From: Phyllobacterium sp. OV277
GTDB taxonomy: Bacteria > Pseudomonadota > Alphaproteobacteria > Rhizobiales > Rhizobiaceae
NCBI RefSeq assembly: GCF_900104355.1
Contig: NZ_FNIY01000001.1
Coordinates: forward strand, 310,001 to 374,000
Direction: 5' to 3'
Length of the DNA: 64,000 nucleotides
Part shown: positions 28,001 through 35,815 of the stretch, piece by piece
Layout: each line of letters starts with the position of its first letter
Position numbering within the stretch: position 1 is the first letter of the stretch
The notes under the pieces: model-generated
Seen by the model: the letters and a program-made list of their open reading frames with translations, nothing else
The model's database searches: none
Told to the model about the DNA's origin: nothing
Made by a program: the position numbers and the translations under genes

Positions 28001-28810
28001 TTATTCGGCGGCCAGTTTCCGGGCATGAAAGACGTTGCGCGTGCCTTTGGTCAAGTCAGCCTTCACCGCAGCGAAATCGCCGGGTGATGTCCAGTATCGC
28101 AGAGTTACCACAACTGAATCCTCCGTCAGATCGGACACGAAGGCTTGTGGTCCGGGATTTTGCAAAATTCGTTTGTCACCGACAGTCAGTTTGACAAGGC
28201 TTTTCTGAATCTGTTCGACATCTTCATCAGGACCAGCGCTGATCGTGATATCGTTGCGCCTGACACCGTTGCGCGTGTAGTTCTTCACCGGCTGGGTCCA
28301 TAGTGTCGAATTCGGAGCCAGAACATAAACACCATCCGCTGCCCGCAACCGCGTGGCAAACAGACCGATCTCCTCCACAGTGCCCGTAACGCTGCCGACT
28401 TCAACATATTCGCCAATACGTAGCGGTCTCAGGGCCAGAAGCATGATACCAGCGGCTATATTCTGTAATGTCCCTTGCAAAGCGAGCCCGATGGCCAGAC
28501 CAATCGCGCCAATGGCCGCAATGACCGAGGCAGTCTGGATGCCGAACTGACCGAGCACCATGACTGTTACAAGACCGAGCACCACATACCGGGCAATCTT
28601 TGAAAAGAAGCGGCGCAGTGTAAGATCAAAACCGCTCACCTGCCCCAATCCGGCATAGAGCCATCGCTCAACCAGCCCGGCAACGATATAGCCGATCACC
28701 AGCAGCAAGATGGCCCCTATCACCGAGAACGAATAGGTGACGACAAGCGCACTGGCTTGCTGAACTCCGGTTTGAATGGCGTTGAAGGCGTTTTGGGGAT
28801 CGAGTTCCAT
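28001..28810 (-). CDS. Small-conductance mechanosensitive channel (MscS family)
   Basis: A 269-residue inner-membrane channel that opens on hypo-osmotic swelling. Three helices occupy the first 130 residues, and the pore helix TM3 has the glycine/alanine pattern AIGAIGLAIGLALQGTLQN followed by AAGIMLLALRPLRIGEYV, which is the MscS signature. The beta domain follows with VGSVTGTVEEIGLFATRLR and the pattern NSTLWTQPVKNYTRN. Length equals E. coli MscS type. A weaker EcfG-like promoter stands upstream, which fits osmotic stress control. Confidence 0.93.
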   Translation of the reverse strand: MELDPQNAFNAIQTGVQQASALVVTYSFSVIGAILLLVIGYIVAGLVERWLYAGLGQVSGFDLTLRRFFSKIARYVVLGLVTVMVLGQFGIQTASVIAAIGAIGLAIGLALQGTLQNIAAGIMLLALRPLRIGEYVEVGSVTGTVEEIGLFATRLRAADGVYVLAPNSTLWTQPVKNYTRNGVRRNDITISAGPDEDVEQIQKSLVKLTVGDKRILQNPGPQAFVSDLTEDSVVVTLRYWTSPGDFAAVKADLTKGTRNVFHARKLAAE

Positions 28811-29116
28811 GAAGCATTTCTCCTTGTCAGGGACTGCAGGACAAAACTTTACAGCCCCGGGATAGTTCCCAAATCGGCCGCATCACTTGCCCGTCGAATC
28901 CTCTTCGGGGAACTAATATCTAAACATCATTGTGGCCATACTTTTGACAACGCCAGAGGGCGATATCCCATTTCAGGGCTTGCGCCGAAACCCGCTGTCT
29001 GATTCTTTGCCGAATATTGGGGCAGAAAGCAGTTTTGATTCTCCAGCTGAGCCCCGCCATACCATTACGTACCTGCACGCCGACAATGATCACCGGCCGG
29101 GAATAAGGATTGCACG
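28811..29116. other. Divergent region between mscS and ftsZ2
   Basis: About 300 bases with no gene. It holds an EcfG-like promoter for mscS (28845-28869) and the ribosome binding site AAGGA for the FtsZ paralogue at 29104-29108. No repeat or RNA is visible. Confidence 0.5.
28845..28869 (-). promoter_or_regulatory. EcfG-like promoter of mscS
   Basis: Minus strand GGAAC (28869-28865), 17 bases, then GTTTT (-10 without the usual leading C). It lies about 35 bases before the mscS start. Weaker than the PepSY promoter. Confidence 0.5.
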
Positions 29117-30151
29117 ATGTCAATTAACCTCATGAAGCCGGAAATTTCCGAGATGAAGCCGAATATCACTGTATTCGGTGTCGGTGGAGGCGGTGGTAAT
29201 GCGGTTAACAACATGATCCGCGAAAACCTGCAGGGAACACAGTTCATCGTTGCCAACACCGATGCACAGGCTCTTTCCATGTCCAAGGCCAGCCGCCTGA
29301 TCCAGCTTGGCGCGAATGTGACGCAGGGCCTTGGCGCAGGCTCCCACCCGGAAATCGGCCGGGCTGCGGCGGAAGAAAGCATCGACGAGATCATGGATCA
29401 TCTTGCCGGCACGCATATGTGCTTTGTGACGGCGGGTATGGGCGGCGGCACTGGAACCGGCGCTGCACCGGTCATTGCGCGCGCGGCACGCTCCGCTGGC
29501 ATTCTCACCGTCGGTATTGTGACAAAGCCATTCTCCTTCGAAGGCACCCGCCGTATGCGCATGGCCGAAGAAGGGCTGGAAGAACTGCGTGACAGCGCCG
29601 ATACATTGATCGTTATTCCGAACCAGAATCTGTTCCGGGTCGCCAATGCTGCAACGACATTTGCCGATGCCTTTGCCACGGCTGACCGTGTGCTTTATTC
29701 AGGTGTTGCCAGCATCACCGATCTGATGGTGCGCGAAGGCCTGATCAATCTGGATTTTGCCGACGTGCGCTCCGTCATGCGCGACATGGGCCGCGCCATG
29801 ATGGGCACCGGCGAAGGTTCGGGCGAAGGCCGCGCACAGGCTGCGGCCGAAGCAGCTATTGCCAACCCGCTTCTCGATGTGGAATCGATGAAGGGTGCCA
29901 AGGGCGTTCTGGTCTCGATTTCAGGCGGGCGTGATATGACGCTATTTGAAGTCGACGAAGCCGCTACCCGTATTCGCGAAGAAGTTGACGATCAGGCAAA
30001 TATCATCCTTGGCGCAACATTCGATGATGCGCTGGAAGGCGTTTTCCGCGTATCCGTCGTTGCCACAGGCATTGACGTTGCCCGCACCGCCGCCGCTTCG
30101 GATGCAGAAACCCCGGGCTCCGTCCTCTCCATGACCAGACGCCAAGCCTGA
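29117..30151 (+). CDS. ftsZ2: Second FtsZ, short form without C-terminal tail
   Basis: Tubulin-like GTPase. The GTP phosphate loop GGGTGTG is at 109-115 and the T7 catalytic loop NLDFAD (N-x-D-x-x-D) is intact, so GTP hydrolysis and polymerisation should work. At 344 aa it ends in [14 protein letters not shown] and lacks both the long linker and the conserved D-I-P-x-F-L-type tail that binds FtsA and other partners. Sinorhizobium meliloti carries a comparable short FtsZ2 beside its full-length FtsZ1. It is not in a division cluster here. AAGGA precedes the ATG. Confidence 0.92.
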   Translation: MSINLMKPEISEMKPNITVFGVGGGGGNAVNNMIRENLQGTQFIVANTDAQALSMSKASRLIQLGANVTQGLGAGSHPEIGRAAAEESIDEIMDHLAGTHMCFVTAGMGGGTGTGAAPVIARAARSAGILTVGIVTKPFSFEGTRRMRMAEEGLEELRDSADTLIVIPNQNLFRVANAATTFADAFATADRVLYSGVASITDLMVREGLINLDFADVRSVMRDMGRAMMGTGEGSGEGRAQAAAEAAIANPLLDVESMKGAKGVLVSISGGRDMTLFEVDEAATRIREEVDDQANIILGATFDDALEGVFRVSVVATGIDVARTAAASDAETPGSVLSMTRRQA

Positions 30152-30186
30152 TCAAATTATAAATATATACTTCAATTGGTTATGCG

Positions 30187-30223
30187 AAAGGTTTGTCTTG
30201 TTACTGGAACAGGACAAACCTTT
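30187..30223. terminator. Long stem-loop between ftsZ2 and padR-type gene
   Basis: AAAGGTTTGTC (30187-30197) pairs with GACAAACCTTT (30213-30223), with a further TGTT/AACA pairing inside. It lies between convergent genes; there is no strong T-run on either side. Confidence 0.6.
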
Positions 30224-30288
30224 GAAACATGTTGAATATATAATGACCGGTACAGTGCCATTTCAGGCGCTGCACCGGATGGAAGACG

Positions 30289-30915
30289 TTAGTCTTTCTT
30301 CTTGCCCGCTTCGATATCAAGCGCAGCCTGTTCGAGTATCTTGCGAACCCGTTCCGCCTCTTCCGCATCCCAGCCATGGCTGTGCAGATGCAGGGCGGTG
30401 CGCAGCGTGTCCATCGCATGGGCGATGGCTTCCGGTGCGCGTTGTCCAGCCATGGAACGGGCAACCATGCCCATACGCGTGCGGACCGCGTCAACAAGGT
30501 TCTTGTTCTCAGCCAGATAGGCAAGCCCTTCCTCGGTGATGGTGTAGAGCTTCTTCGAGCCTTCGCTCGCCGCAGCCGTAACCTGCCCTATTTCCTCTAG
30601 GAATGTCAGGGACGGATAGACTGAACCGGGGCTTGGTGCATAAGCGCCACCGAACAGTTCTTCAATATCCTTGATCAACTCGTAGCCGTGGCGGGGCCGT
30701 TCGGCGACCAGCGCCAGCAGGACAAGACGCAGATCGCCCGATGCGAACACCCGGCCTCCTCCGCCTCTGCGACCAAAACGACCGCCGCCCCCAGGACCAT
30801 CATGACCACCGCCATGGCGGCCGAAGCCGCGCGCCATAGCGCGCAAGATAGCGCGTTCGACGTGTTCATGACCTTCGCGCCGTTCGCTTCGTTCGTGATG
30901 ACAATTTCTAAACAT
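30289..30915 (-). CDS. PadR-family repressor with His/Gly-rich N-terminus (YqjI-like)
   Basis: A 208-residue winged-helix regulator. The PadR core is clear: DLRLVLLALVAERPRHGYELIKDIEELFGGAYAPSPGSVYPSLTFLEEIG and then KLYTITEEGLAYL, followed by a coiled C-terminal dimerisation region. Before it is a 55-residue extension rich in His, Gly and Arg (HHERSERREGHEH, RHGGGHDG, GRRGGGGR). The same arrangement is found in E. coli YqjI, where the His-rich part binds nickel and the protein controls a ferric reductase. No such reductase gene lies next door. The start at 30915 follows AAAAGGAGA. Confidence 0.87.
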   Translation of the reverse strand: MFRNCHHERSERREGHEHVERAILRAMARGFGRHGGGHDGPGGGGRFGRRGGGGRVFASGDLRLVLLALVAERPRHGYELIKDIEELFGGAYAPSPGSVYPSLTFLEEIGQVTAAASEGSKKLYTITEEGLAYLAENKNLVDAVRTRMGMVARSMAGQRAPEAIAHAMDTLRTALHLHSHGWDAEEAERVRKILEQAALDIEAGKKKD

Positions 30916-31105
30916 GTGTTTTCTCCTTTTCATACACAAACGATATATCTTTTGAGTCTATCTGTAAATAGAATCTTTAAATCGCATCGAAAGTATGTGC
31001 CACTGATTGTGCTATGTGCATGATTGTTCAGAAGAAAATATTGCGGCATTCATCCATCAGCTGGCTGTAAAGTCGCAACACGGACTATATCGCCAGTGCA
31101 AAAAC

Positions 31106-31345
31106 TCACTTGCTCCGCCGATCGATCTCTTCCGCTTGCTGCCGCGTTATGCCGATATCATCGAGCAAATGATCGCTGAGCTTACTGATGCGCGGGTCAT
31201 CCGCCCGCTCTGCCCGGTAGAACAAATTGTTCCAGCGGAACGTGAGGACTTTTCTGATCAATTGTAACACGGCGTCACCGCTCTTCTGCAGACGAATAGT
31301 ATTGGGTTCATTTACTAGTAGACCAGTCGTCTCGAAATTAGACAT
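31106..31345 (-). CDS. DUF1127 domain protein
   Basis: A 79-residue protein ending in the DUF1127 signature (RISKLSDHLLDDIGITRQQAEEI), Arg/Lys-rich before it. Small DUF1127 proteins in rhizobia affect RNA turnover and phosphate or stress physiology. It follows the TetR gene by 10 bases with AGGAGA as ribosome binding site. Its fifth to eighth codons contain a copy of the TetR operator (31319-31333), so the regulator may also bind inside this gene. Confidence 0.87.
   Translation of the reverse strand: MSNFETTGLLVNEPNTIRLQKSGDAVLQLIRKVLTFRWNNLFYRAERADDPRISKLSDHLLDDIGITRQQAEEIDRRSK
31319..31333 (-). promoter_or_regulatory. Second copy of the TetR operator, inside the DUF1127 gene
   Basis: The 16-base string AGTAGACCAGTCGTCT (31318-31333) is identical to that at the tetR promoter, but here it lies in the first codons of the downstream gene. 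The outer right-hand A of the inverted repeat is C in this copy. Confidence 0.65.
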
Positions 31346-31355
31346 AATAAATCTC

Positions 31356-31946
31356 CTATGCGTGGTTTTTAAGCAGCCCGTCGAACGCCATCGTCGTGAA
31401 ACGCTGGAGCGGTGCGATACTGCCTTCGGTCTTCATGCGAACAAGAGCGCCTTCATAGGCGTCAATGAGGAAAGCTGCGGTTTCATCAGGATCAAGGTGC
31501 GAAGGCAATTCCCCCTGCTCCCGCGCTTCCCGCAAGACTTGCTGAAAATCGCGCTGCCAGGCAGCAAAGGCACGGTGCAGCTCCTGCCTGAGCACATCAC
31601 TATGAACCGCGATCGATTGGGCAAGGTTGCCGAGCAAACATCCACCTATGGGGTTTTCGCTGGCATATACCTGCTCATGATACTCAAAATAGGCGCGCAG
31701 ACGTTGCAGCGGTGACTTGCTCTCGTCGGTCAACAATTGGGTCCGAACAGCCTGATTGCCCTCCGTATAGGAACCGACAACCGCCGAGGCAAACTCCTCC
31801 TTGCTGGCAAAGAAGTGGTAGAACGACCCCTTGGGGACGCCGGCGGATTTGAGGATTGGCCCAATTCCCGCCCCTTCATAACCATGCGAGAGAAGAGCTT
31901 TCAGCCCCTCGTCAATAAGTACAGCGCGTGTGTCAATCTTGCTCAT
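31356..31946 (-). CDS. TetR-family regulator, NemR/AcuR-like
   Basis: A 196-residue repressor. The N-terminal HTH is GAGIGPILKSAGVPKGSFYHFFASKEEF (about 26-52). The ligand domain has NPIGGCLLGNLAQ with Cys103, aligning by eye with the redox/electrophile-sensing Cys106 of E. coli NemR (SGCL). The operator TAGACCAGTCGTCTA lies ten bases before its own start, also close to the published NemR box TAGACC-N4-GGTCTA (from memory). Together these suggest sensing of reactive electrophiles and autorepression. The start is ATG 31946. Target genes beyond DUF1127 are not visible. Confidence 0.87.
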   Translation of the reverse strand: MSKIDTRAVLIDEGLKALLSHGYEGAGIGPILKSAGVPKGSFYHFFASKEEFASAVVGSYTEGNQAVRTQLLTDESKSPLQRLRAYFEYHEQVYASENPIGGCLLGNLAQSIAVHSDVLRQELHRAFAAWQRDFQQVLREAREQGELPSHLDPDETAAFLIDAYEGALVRMKTEGSIAPLQRFTTMAFDGLLKNHA

Positions 31947-31956
31947 AGATGCAAAG

Positions 31957-31971
31957 TAGACCAGTCGTCTA
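31957..31971 (-). promoter_or_regulatory. TetR operator at its own promoter
   Basis: TAGACCAGTCGTCTA is an imperfect inverted repeat (TAGAC-N5-GTCTA) immediately upstream of the tetR start. A second copy lies in the next gene, which supports it being a binding site. Confidence 0.75.
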
Positions 31972-32075
31972 GTAAAGTCAACCCGCCCTGATAATTCGCG
32001 CAAAATTGGCTTGTAGCAGGATTGGCAGACATGAGAATGCGGAGCGCGAGGGATACTTGCCTGACCTCATGGGCT

Positions 32076-33020
32076 TTACGTGAGCGCTGCTTCCCGCGCA
32101 TTGCGCCGGATCACCTGTGGCGGTTGACCGAACGCCCGCAGAAATGCACGGCGCATCCGCTCGCGATCAGCAAATCCGGTTTCCTGCGCCACTGTATCGA
32201 TAGGCAGACGTCCCTGCTCCATCATCAGCCGTGCAGCCTCGACACGCAGGTTCTCGACAGCCTTGGCAGGTGATTGGCCGGTTTCCGCTTTGAATGCGCG
32301 GCTGAACTGGCGCGGACTGAGGTGCGCTGCCTCCGCAAGCTGCTCCACCGAAAGCGCCGTTTGCAGATTGCGCTTGGCATAAACAAGCGCGCTCTGGATG
32401 CGATCGGATTTGGGTTCGAGATCAAGCAGCGTTGAGAACTGTGATTGTCCACCTGCCCGGCGATGATAGATGACGAGGCTTTTTGCCACCAGTCGGGCAA
32501 TGTCTGCACCCAGATCCTTTTCGACCATCGCCAGCGCCAGATCGACCCCGGCAGTCATGCCCGCAGACGTCCAGACCGAGCCGTCAACGATGAATATCCG
32601 GTCTTCTTCCACTTTGATTGCAGGAAAACCGGAACGCAGATCCCGCGCATAGAACCAATGGGTGGTTGCCCGGCGCCCATCCAGAATGCCTGCTTCGGCC
32701 AGAACAAAAGCACCCGTACAGATAGACGCAATGCGCCGGGCACGGTTCATCTCCCGTTGCATGAAGGCGACCAAACCCGGCCTCGACGGCGCGATACCGG
32801 TGGCACCACCAACGATCAGTGTGTCGAAAACTAGATTATTGAACGGCTCAGTCTGCATCGCCAATCCGATAGAGTTGCGAATGGGACCGCCGGTTTCCGA
32901 CAACAGATGCACATCATAGATATCCTCCTCAGCCTCGATATTGGCGAATTCGAACACCGACGCCGCAGCCAGACTCATCATCTGGAAATCGGGGAAAACC
33001 ACAAATCCGATACGTTGCAT
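32076..33020 (-). CDS. GlxA-family regulator (DJ-1/PfpI domain plus AraC HTH)
   Basis: A 314-residue regulator made of a DJ-1/PfpI-like amidotransferase fold (1-165) and a C-terminal AraC-type double HTH (about 215-310). ASICTGAFVLAEAGILDGRRATTHW holds the nucleophile-elbow cysteine and the following histidine of the DJ-1 fold. The HTH shows LSPRQFSRAFKAETGQSPAKAVENLRVEAARLMMEQG. It is divergent from an SDR gene, the usual target arrangement. The ATG at 33020 has TAGGACA upstream, itself part of an inverted repeat. Confidence 0.92.
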   Translation of the reverse strand: MQRIGFVVFPDFQMMSLAAASVFEFANIEAEEDIYDVHLLSETGGPIRNSIGLAMQTEPFNNLVFDTLIVGGATGIAPSRPGLVAFMQREMNRARRIASICTGAFVLAEAGILDGRRATTHWFYARDLRSGFPAIKVEEDRIFIVDGSVWTSAGMTAGVDLALAMVEKDLGADIARLVAKSLVIYHRRAGGQSQFSTLLDLEPKSDRIQSALVYAKRNLQTALSVEQLAEAAHLSPRQFSRAFKAETGQSPAKAVENLRVEAARLMMEQGRLPIDTVAQETGFADRERMRRAFLRAFGQPPQVIRRNAREAALT

Positions 33021-33028
33021 AACACCAT

Positions 33029-33061
33029 GTCCTAAAAGGTTGCATATATGACATTTAGGAC
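33029..33061. promoter_or_regulatory. Inverted repeat between glxA-like and SDR genes
   Basis: GTCCTAAA (33029-33036) and TTTAGGAC (33054-33061) are perfect inverted arms 17 bases apart, centre to centre 25 bp. The left arm overlaps the regulator's ribosome binding site. The position suggests an autoregulatory and divergent operator. Confidence 0.65.
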
Positions 33062-33123
33062 GCAGACCATGCGATGTAAAGTCCAGCTCACTATCAACAA
33101 CCACAAACACATGGAGCATGATG

Positions 33124-33939
33124 ATGAGCACGAACCCAAGCAAAGGCACCGCCCTGATTACCGGAGCATCTTCCGGGATTGGTGCAATTTATGCAGATCG
33201 CCTCGCCCGGCGCGGATATGATCTGATCCTTGTTGCCAGAAACCGCGGTCGTCTGGACGCGCTTGCCGAGCGACTGACAACGGCAACGGGCCGTTCAATC
33301 GAGGCGGTCGCTGCCGATCTGAACGACAAGGCCGATCTTGCGCGCATTGAGAATATTCTGAAAACCGATGCCAGCATTACGCTGCTGGTCAATAATGCCG
33401 GTGTTGGCGCATCGAAACCCTTGCTTGATGGCGATATCGATAGTCTCGACAGCCTTATCAGCCTGAACGTTACTGCCCTGACCCGGCTGACCTATGCGGC
33501 AGCGCCGGGTTTTGTCGCCAGAGGCGGCGGCACGATCATCAATATCTCGTCCATCGTTGCCATTTCGCCGGAAATGCTGAATGGCGTTTACGGGGGCAGC
33601 AAGGCTTTCGTTCTGGCTTTCAGCCAATCGCTGAAACACGAGCTTGCTGATAAGGGCGTACGCATTCAGGTTGTACTTCCAGGTGCCACCGCTACCGAAT
33701 TCTGGGACGTCGCGGGGGTGCCGATCACGCATCTGCCTGAAGCGATCGTCATGACCAGCGAAGACTTGGTGGATGCCGCTCTGGCAGGGTTTGATCAGGG
33801 TGAATTCGTCACCATTCCATCTCTGCCCGATGCAGCAGACTGGGACCGCTACGAATCAGCACGAACAGGCCTTGCGCCGAATCTCTCGCACAAGAAGCCC
33901 GCTGAACGTTACGGAGTTGCCCCGCGCGCCGCAGCATAG
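33124..33939 (+). CDS. Short-chain dehydrogenase/reductase
   Basis: A 271-residue NAD(P)-dependent oxidoreductase of the classical SDR type. TGASSGIG is at 13-20, NNAG follows at about 90, the catalytic Ser in INISS and the YGGSK motif (Y-x-x-x-K) are intact, and a C-terminal extension of about 30 residues follows. Substrate is unknown. The ATG at 33124 is seven bases after GGAG; ATGs at 33118 and 33121 are too close to that site. It is divergent from the GlxA-like regulator and probably under its control. Confidence 0.9.
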   Translation: MSTNPSKGTALITGASSGIGAIYADRLARRGYDLILVARNRGRLDALAERLTTATGRSIEAVAADLNDKADLARIENILKTDASITLLVNNAGVGASKPLLDGDIDSLDSLISLNVTALTRLTYAAAPGFVARGGGTIINISSIVAISPEMLNGVYGGSKAFVLAFSQSLKHELADKGVRIQVVLPGATATEFWDVAGVPITHLPEAIVMTSEDLVDAALAGFDQGEFVTIPSLPDAADWDRYESARTGLAPNLSHKKPAERYGVAPRAAA

Positions 33940-33945
33940 TGACAA

Positions 33946-33979
33946 AAAAGAGCGCTAGCCGGAGGGCGGGCGCTCTTTT
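33946..33979. terminator. Bidirectional terminator after the SDR gene
   Basis: AAAAGAGCGC (33946-33955) pairs with GCGCTCTTTT (33970-33979) across a 14-nt loop. It has T4 on the plus strand and the mirror run on the minus strand, serving the SDR gene and the convergent hypothetical gene. Confidence 0.8.
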
Positions 33980-34006
33980 ATCCTGACGAAATCCACCTTC
34001 CCCGAA

Positions 34007-34501
34007 CTATCTGTACCGGCTCGACGACGCGACGCGAGGGATTTTACGAACAATATTCTGGTTGCTTGCAGCCTGTTCGGGAGAAATCTCTGCGAGCCTG
34101 CGCAGGTTACGTTCGCTTTCAAACTGCATAACCGATAGCGCAATGCCCACCGAAGGCTTGCAGCGCCCATGCAGTGACGCTGCCAAAATCTCGCGACCTG
34201 AGAAAAAATCGTTGAAATCATATCTGGACAGATAATCGTCCACGGCAGCACGCGCATTGAGGAAGGCCGATTTCCAGACTTCCATAATTTCGCCATGCAG
34301 GGCCACGGCAAGCCGCCAGCGTTCGTAACGCTCTCCGGCATTCCCCGCATCGCGGTAAGCCGCCAGACGCTCACGCAGTTCATCGCACAGCGCAGCCAGT
34401 GGACCGATCTTTTTTTGAATAACCGCCTCTGCGCCACGGATCAGTTTTACTGTTTCCGGGTCAGTATCGATAGGTTGGGGACTGGCCCAATTGCTCGGCA
34501 T
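34007..34501 (-). CDS. Hypothetical protein
   Basis: A 164-residue soluble, mostly helical protein that I do not recognise. It is Arg/Glu/Ala-rich (IQKKIGPLAALCDELRERLAAYRDAGNAGERYERW) with one central segment ALHGEIMEVWKSAFLNARAAVDDYLSRYDF. There is no signal peptide or membrane helix. This frame was preferred over the overlapping 160-codon frame at 33955-34437 because of residue composition and codon pattern. The ATG at 34501 has GAGGGA some distance upstream. It lies alone between two terminator-like structures. Confidence 0.6.
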   Translation of the reverse strand: MPSNWASPQPIDTDPETVKLIRGAEAVIQKKIGPLAALCDELRERLAAYRDAGNAGERYERWRLAVALHGEIMEVWKSAFLNARAAVDDYLSRYDFNDFFSGREILAASLHGRCKPSVGIALSVMQFESERNLRRLAEISPEQAASNQNIVRKIPRVASSSRYR

Positions 34502-34606
34502 GATTGTCGATTCCCTCGAAAATATCAGCACTAGAGGACATTTTCCCACACGAAACGCCCGCTCAATGAGACTTGGCCAAGGTTTCCACGCAGGTACCGG
34601 TTCGAT

Positions 34607-35011
34607 TTATTGGCATTCCGACTGTGGTTGTGCGATCAGCGTCTGAAGGATTGAAAACAGTTCGTATTTGTCCAAACTGTCATCGTCCTCCAGCAGAAGA
34701 GAACAAATGTGCCGTGCTTTCGCTGCAAATTCTTCCAACGTATTTGCCGGATGTCTTAGCATTGCAACGCGTGCGTGATGTTCCGCATCCGTGGCCGCCG
34801 CAAGGCGTCTGTCAAAGGAAGCAGTCTCCTGCCCGCCATCCATGCAATCGGTGCATGCACGCACAAGCCATTGTAGTTCGCGTCTGGAATTTCGGTGCCG
34901 TTCGAGCACAGTTGCAATCGAAGCAACGCGGGCGGCAGGATTAACCCTGATACCATCGATGGTAATGACAGCCAAAGTCACGCCGAAAATCCCCTTGATG
35001 CAAATCTGCAC
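34607..35011 (-). CDS. Hypothetical protein
   Basis: A small protein of up to 134 residues that I do not recognise. The first frame codon is GTG at 35011, and another GTG ten codons later (with AAGGGG upstream) is equally possible. The core is helical and charged (VASIATVLERHRNSRRELQWLVRACTDCMDGG, then HARVAMLRHPANTLEEFAAKARHICSLLLEDDDSLDKYELF). It is divergent from the response regulator gene with a perfect palindrome between them. No function is proposed. Confidence 0.5.
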   Translation of the reverse strand: MQICIKGIFGVTLAVITIDGIRVNPAARVASIATVLERHRNSRRELQWLVRACTDCMDGGQETASFDRRLAAATDAEHHARVAMLRHPANTLEEFAAKARHICSLLLEDDDSLDKYELFSILQTLIAQPQSECQ

Positions 35012-35052
35012 CGCTCACGTTTCGGTCGGAACACTATTCCGTTATACCAAGA

Positions 35053-35080
35053 AAAATAGGGACAACCCTGTCCCTATTTT
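35053..35080. promoter_or_regulatory. Perfect 12-bp inverted repeat in a divergent promoter region
   Basis: 35053-35064 and 35069-35080 are perfect complements around ACCC; the arms begin AAAATAGGGACA. As RNA it would look like a terminator with a T4 end, but it lies upstream of genes on both sides. It could be an operator, an attenuator, or the end of a short leader transcript. Confidence 0.55.
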
Positions 35081-35158
35081 GCGCTTTATAGAAATCGCAC
35101 TACTCTCTAAGCGCCAATGCTGTCAGCATGGTAAAATGGCGTGCAACCGGGAGTACGC

Positions 35159-35815
35159 GTGAGGGCGATGGCGGAACAGACGTCGAAGCATACACACGTG
35201 CTGATCATCGAAGATCAGCACTTAATGAGACTGGCCCTGATTCATGAATTGCAGGCAGCCTTGCCTGCGTCCATTGTTCACGGCGCAGCCAATATAACAA
35301 TTGCGCTCGACCTGCTGGAATCACACCAGTTCGACCTTGTGGTGATTGATCCGGGTCTTCCCGGCTATGATCCGAAGTCACAGGACGACCGCTTTGATGT
35401 GGTGCAGGTTGTCATAGAACTGTCACCCGACGCCATCCATTTTGTGGTTACGGGGTCCGACACGGATGAAGAATGGGAACACTGCCAGAAACTCGGCGTC
35501 GTCGGCTATCTGGCCAAGAACAATCTAAGGCCCGGAGCCCTGGTCGACGTTCTGCAGGAGGTTGCAGAACGCGGATACAGTGTCAGGCTTTCAAATGAGA
35601 CGACAGCACCACCCGAATTCTATCATTCGGGTTTGACACCGCGTGAACAGGAAATACTCGGCTGGATGCGGCAACGACCGTCTGGAATCAGCCGCAAAGA
35701 AATATATGAACAGCTCGGGGACCGCTTTGATATTGATGCAGCATCTGCAGAAAAATACTATAAACGTGCACGTGCTAAGCTATTAAAAACCGGGCTCCTA
35801 CCAAAGGGGTTATGA
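35159..35815 (+). CDS. Response regulator with C-terminal HTH
   Basis: Two-component regulator of 218 residues. The receiver domain shows the acidic pocket IIEDQ, phospho-acceptor Asp in VVIDPGLPGYD (residue 64 from this start) and the conserved Lys in GYLAKNN. The C-terminal part begins SGLTPREQEILGWM like LuxR/NarL HTH domains and ends with a helical YYKRARAKLLKTG. The GTG at 35159 follows GGGAG; the ATG three codons later is the alternative. The next gene overlaps its stop (ATGA), so it leads a four-gene operon with a kinase and a cyclase. Target genes unknown. Confidence 0.85.
   Translation: MRAMAEQTSKHTHVLIIEDQHLMRLALIHELQAALPASIVHGAANITIALDLLESHQFDLVVIDPGLPGYDPKSQDDRFDVVQVVIELSPDAIHFVVTGSDTDEEWEHCQKLGVVGYLAKNNLRPGALVDVLQEVAERGYSVRLSNETTAPPEFYHSGLTPREQEILGWMRQRPSGISRKEIYEQLGDRFDIDAASAEKYYKRARAKLLKTGLLPKGL

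Noticed and set aside
33955-34437. 160-codon minus-strand frame overlapping the hypothetical gene at 34007
   Set aside because: Trp/Cys/Arg-rich product typical of a shifted frame; the 34007-34501 frame has normal composition. Neither is certain.
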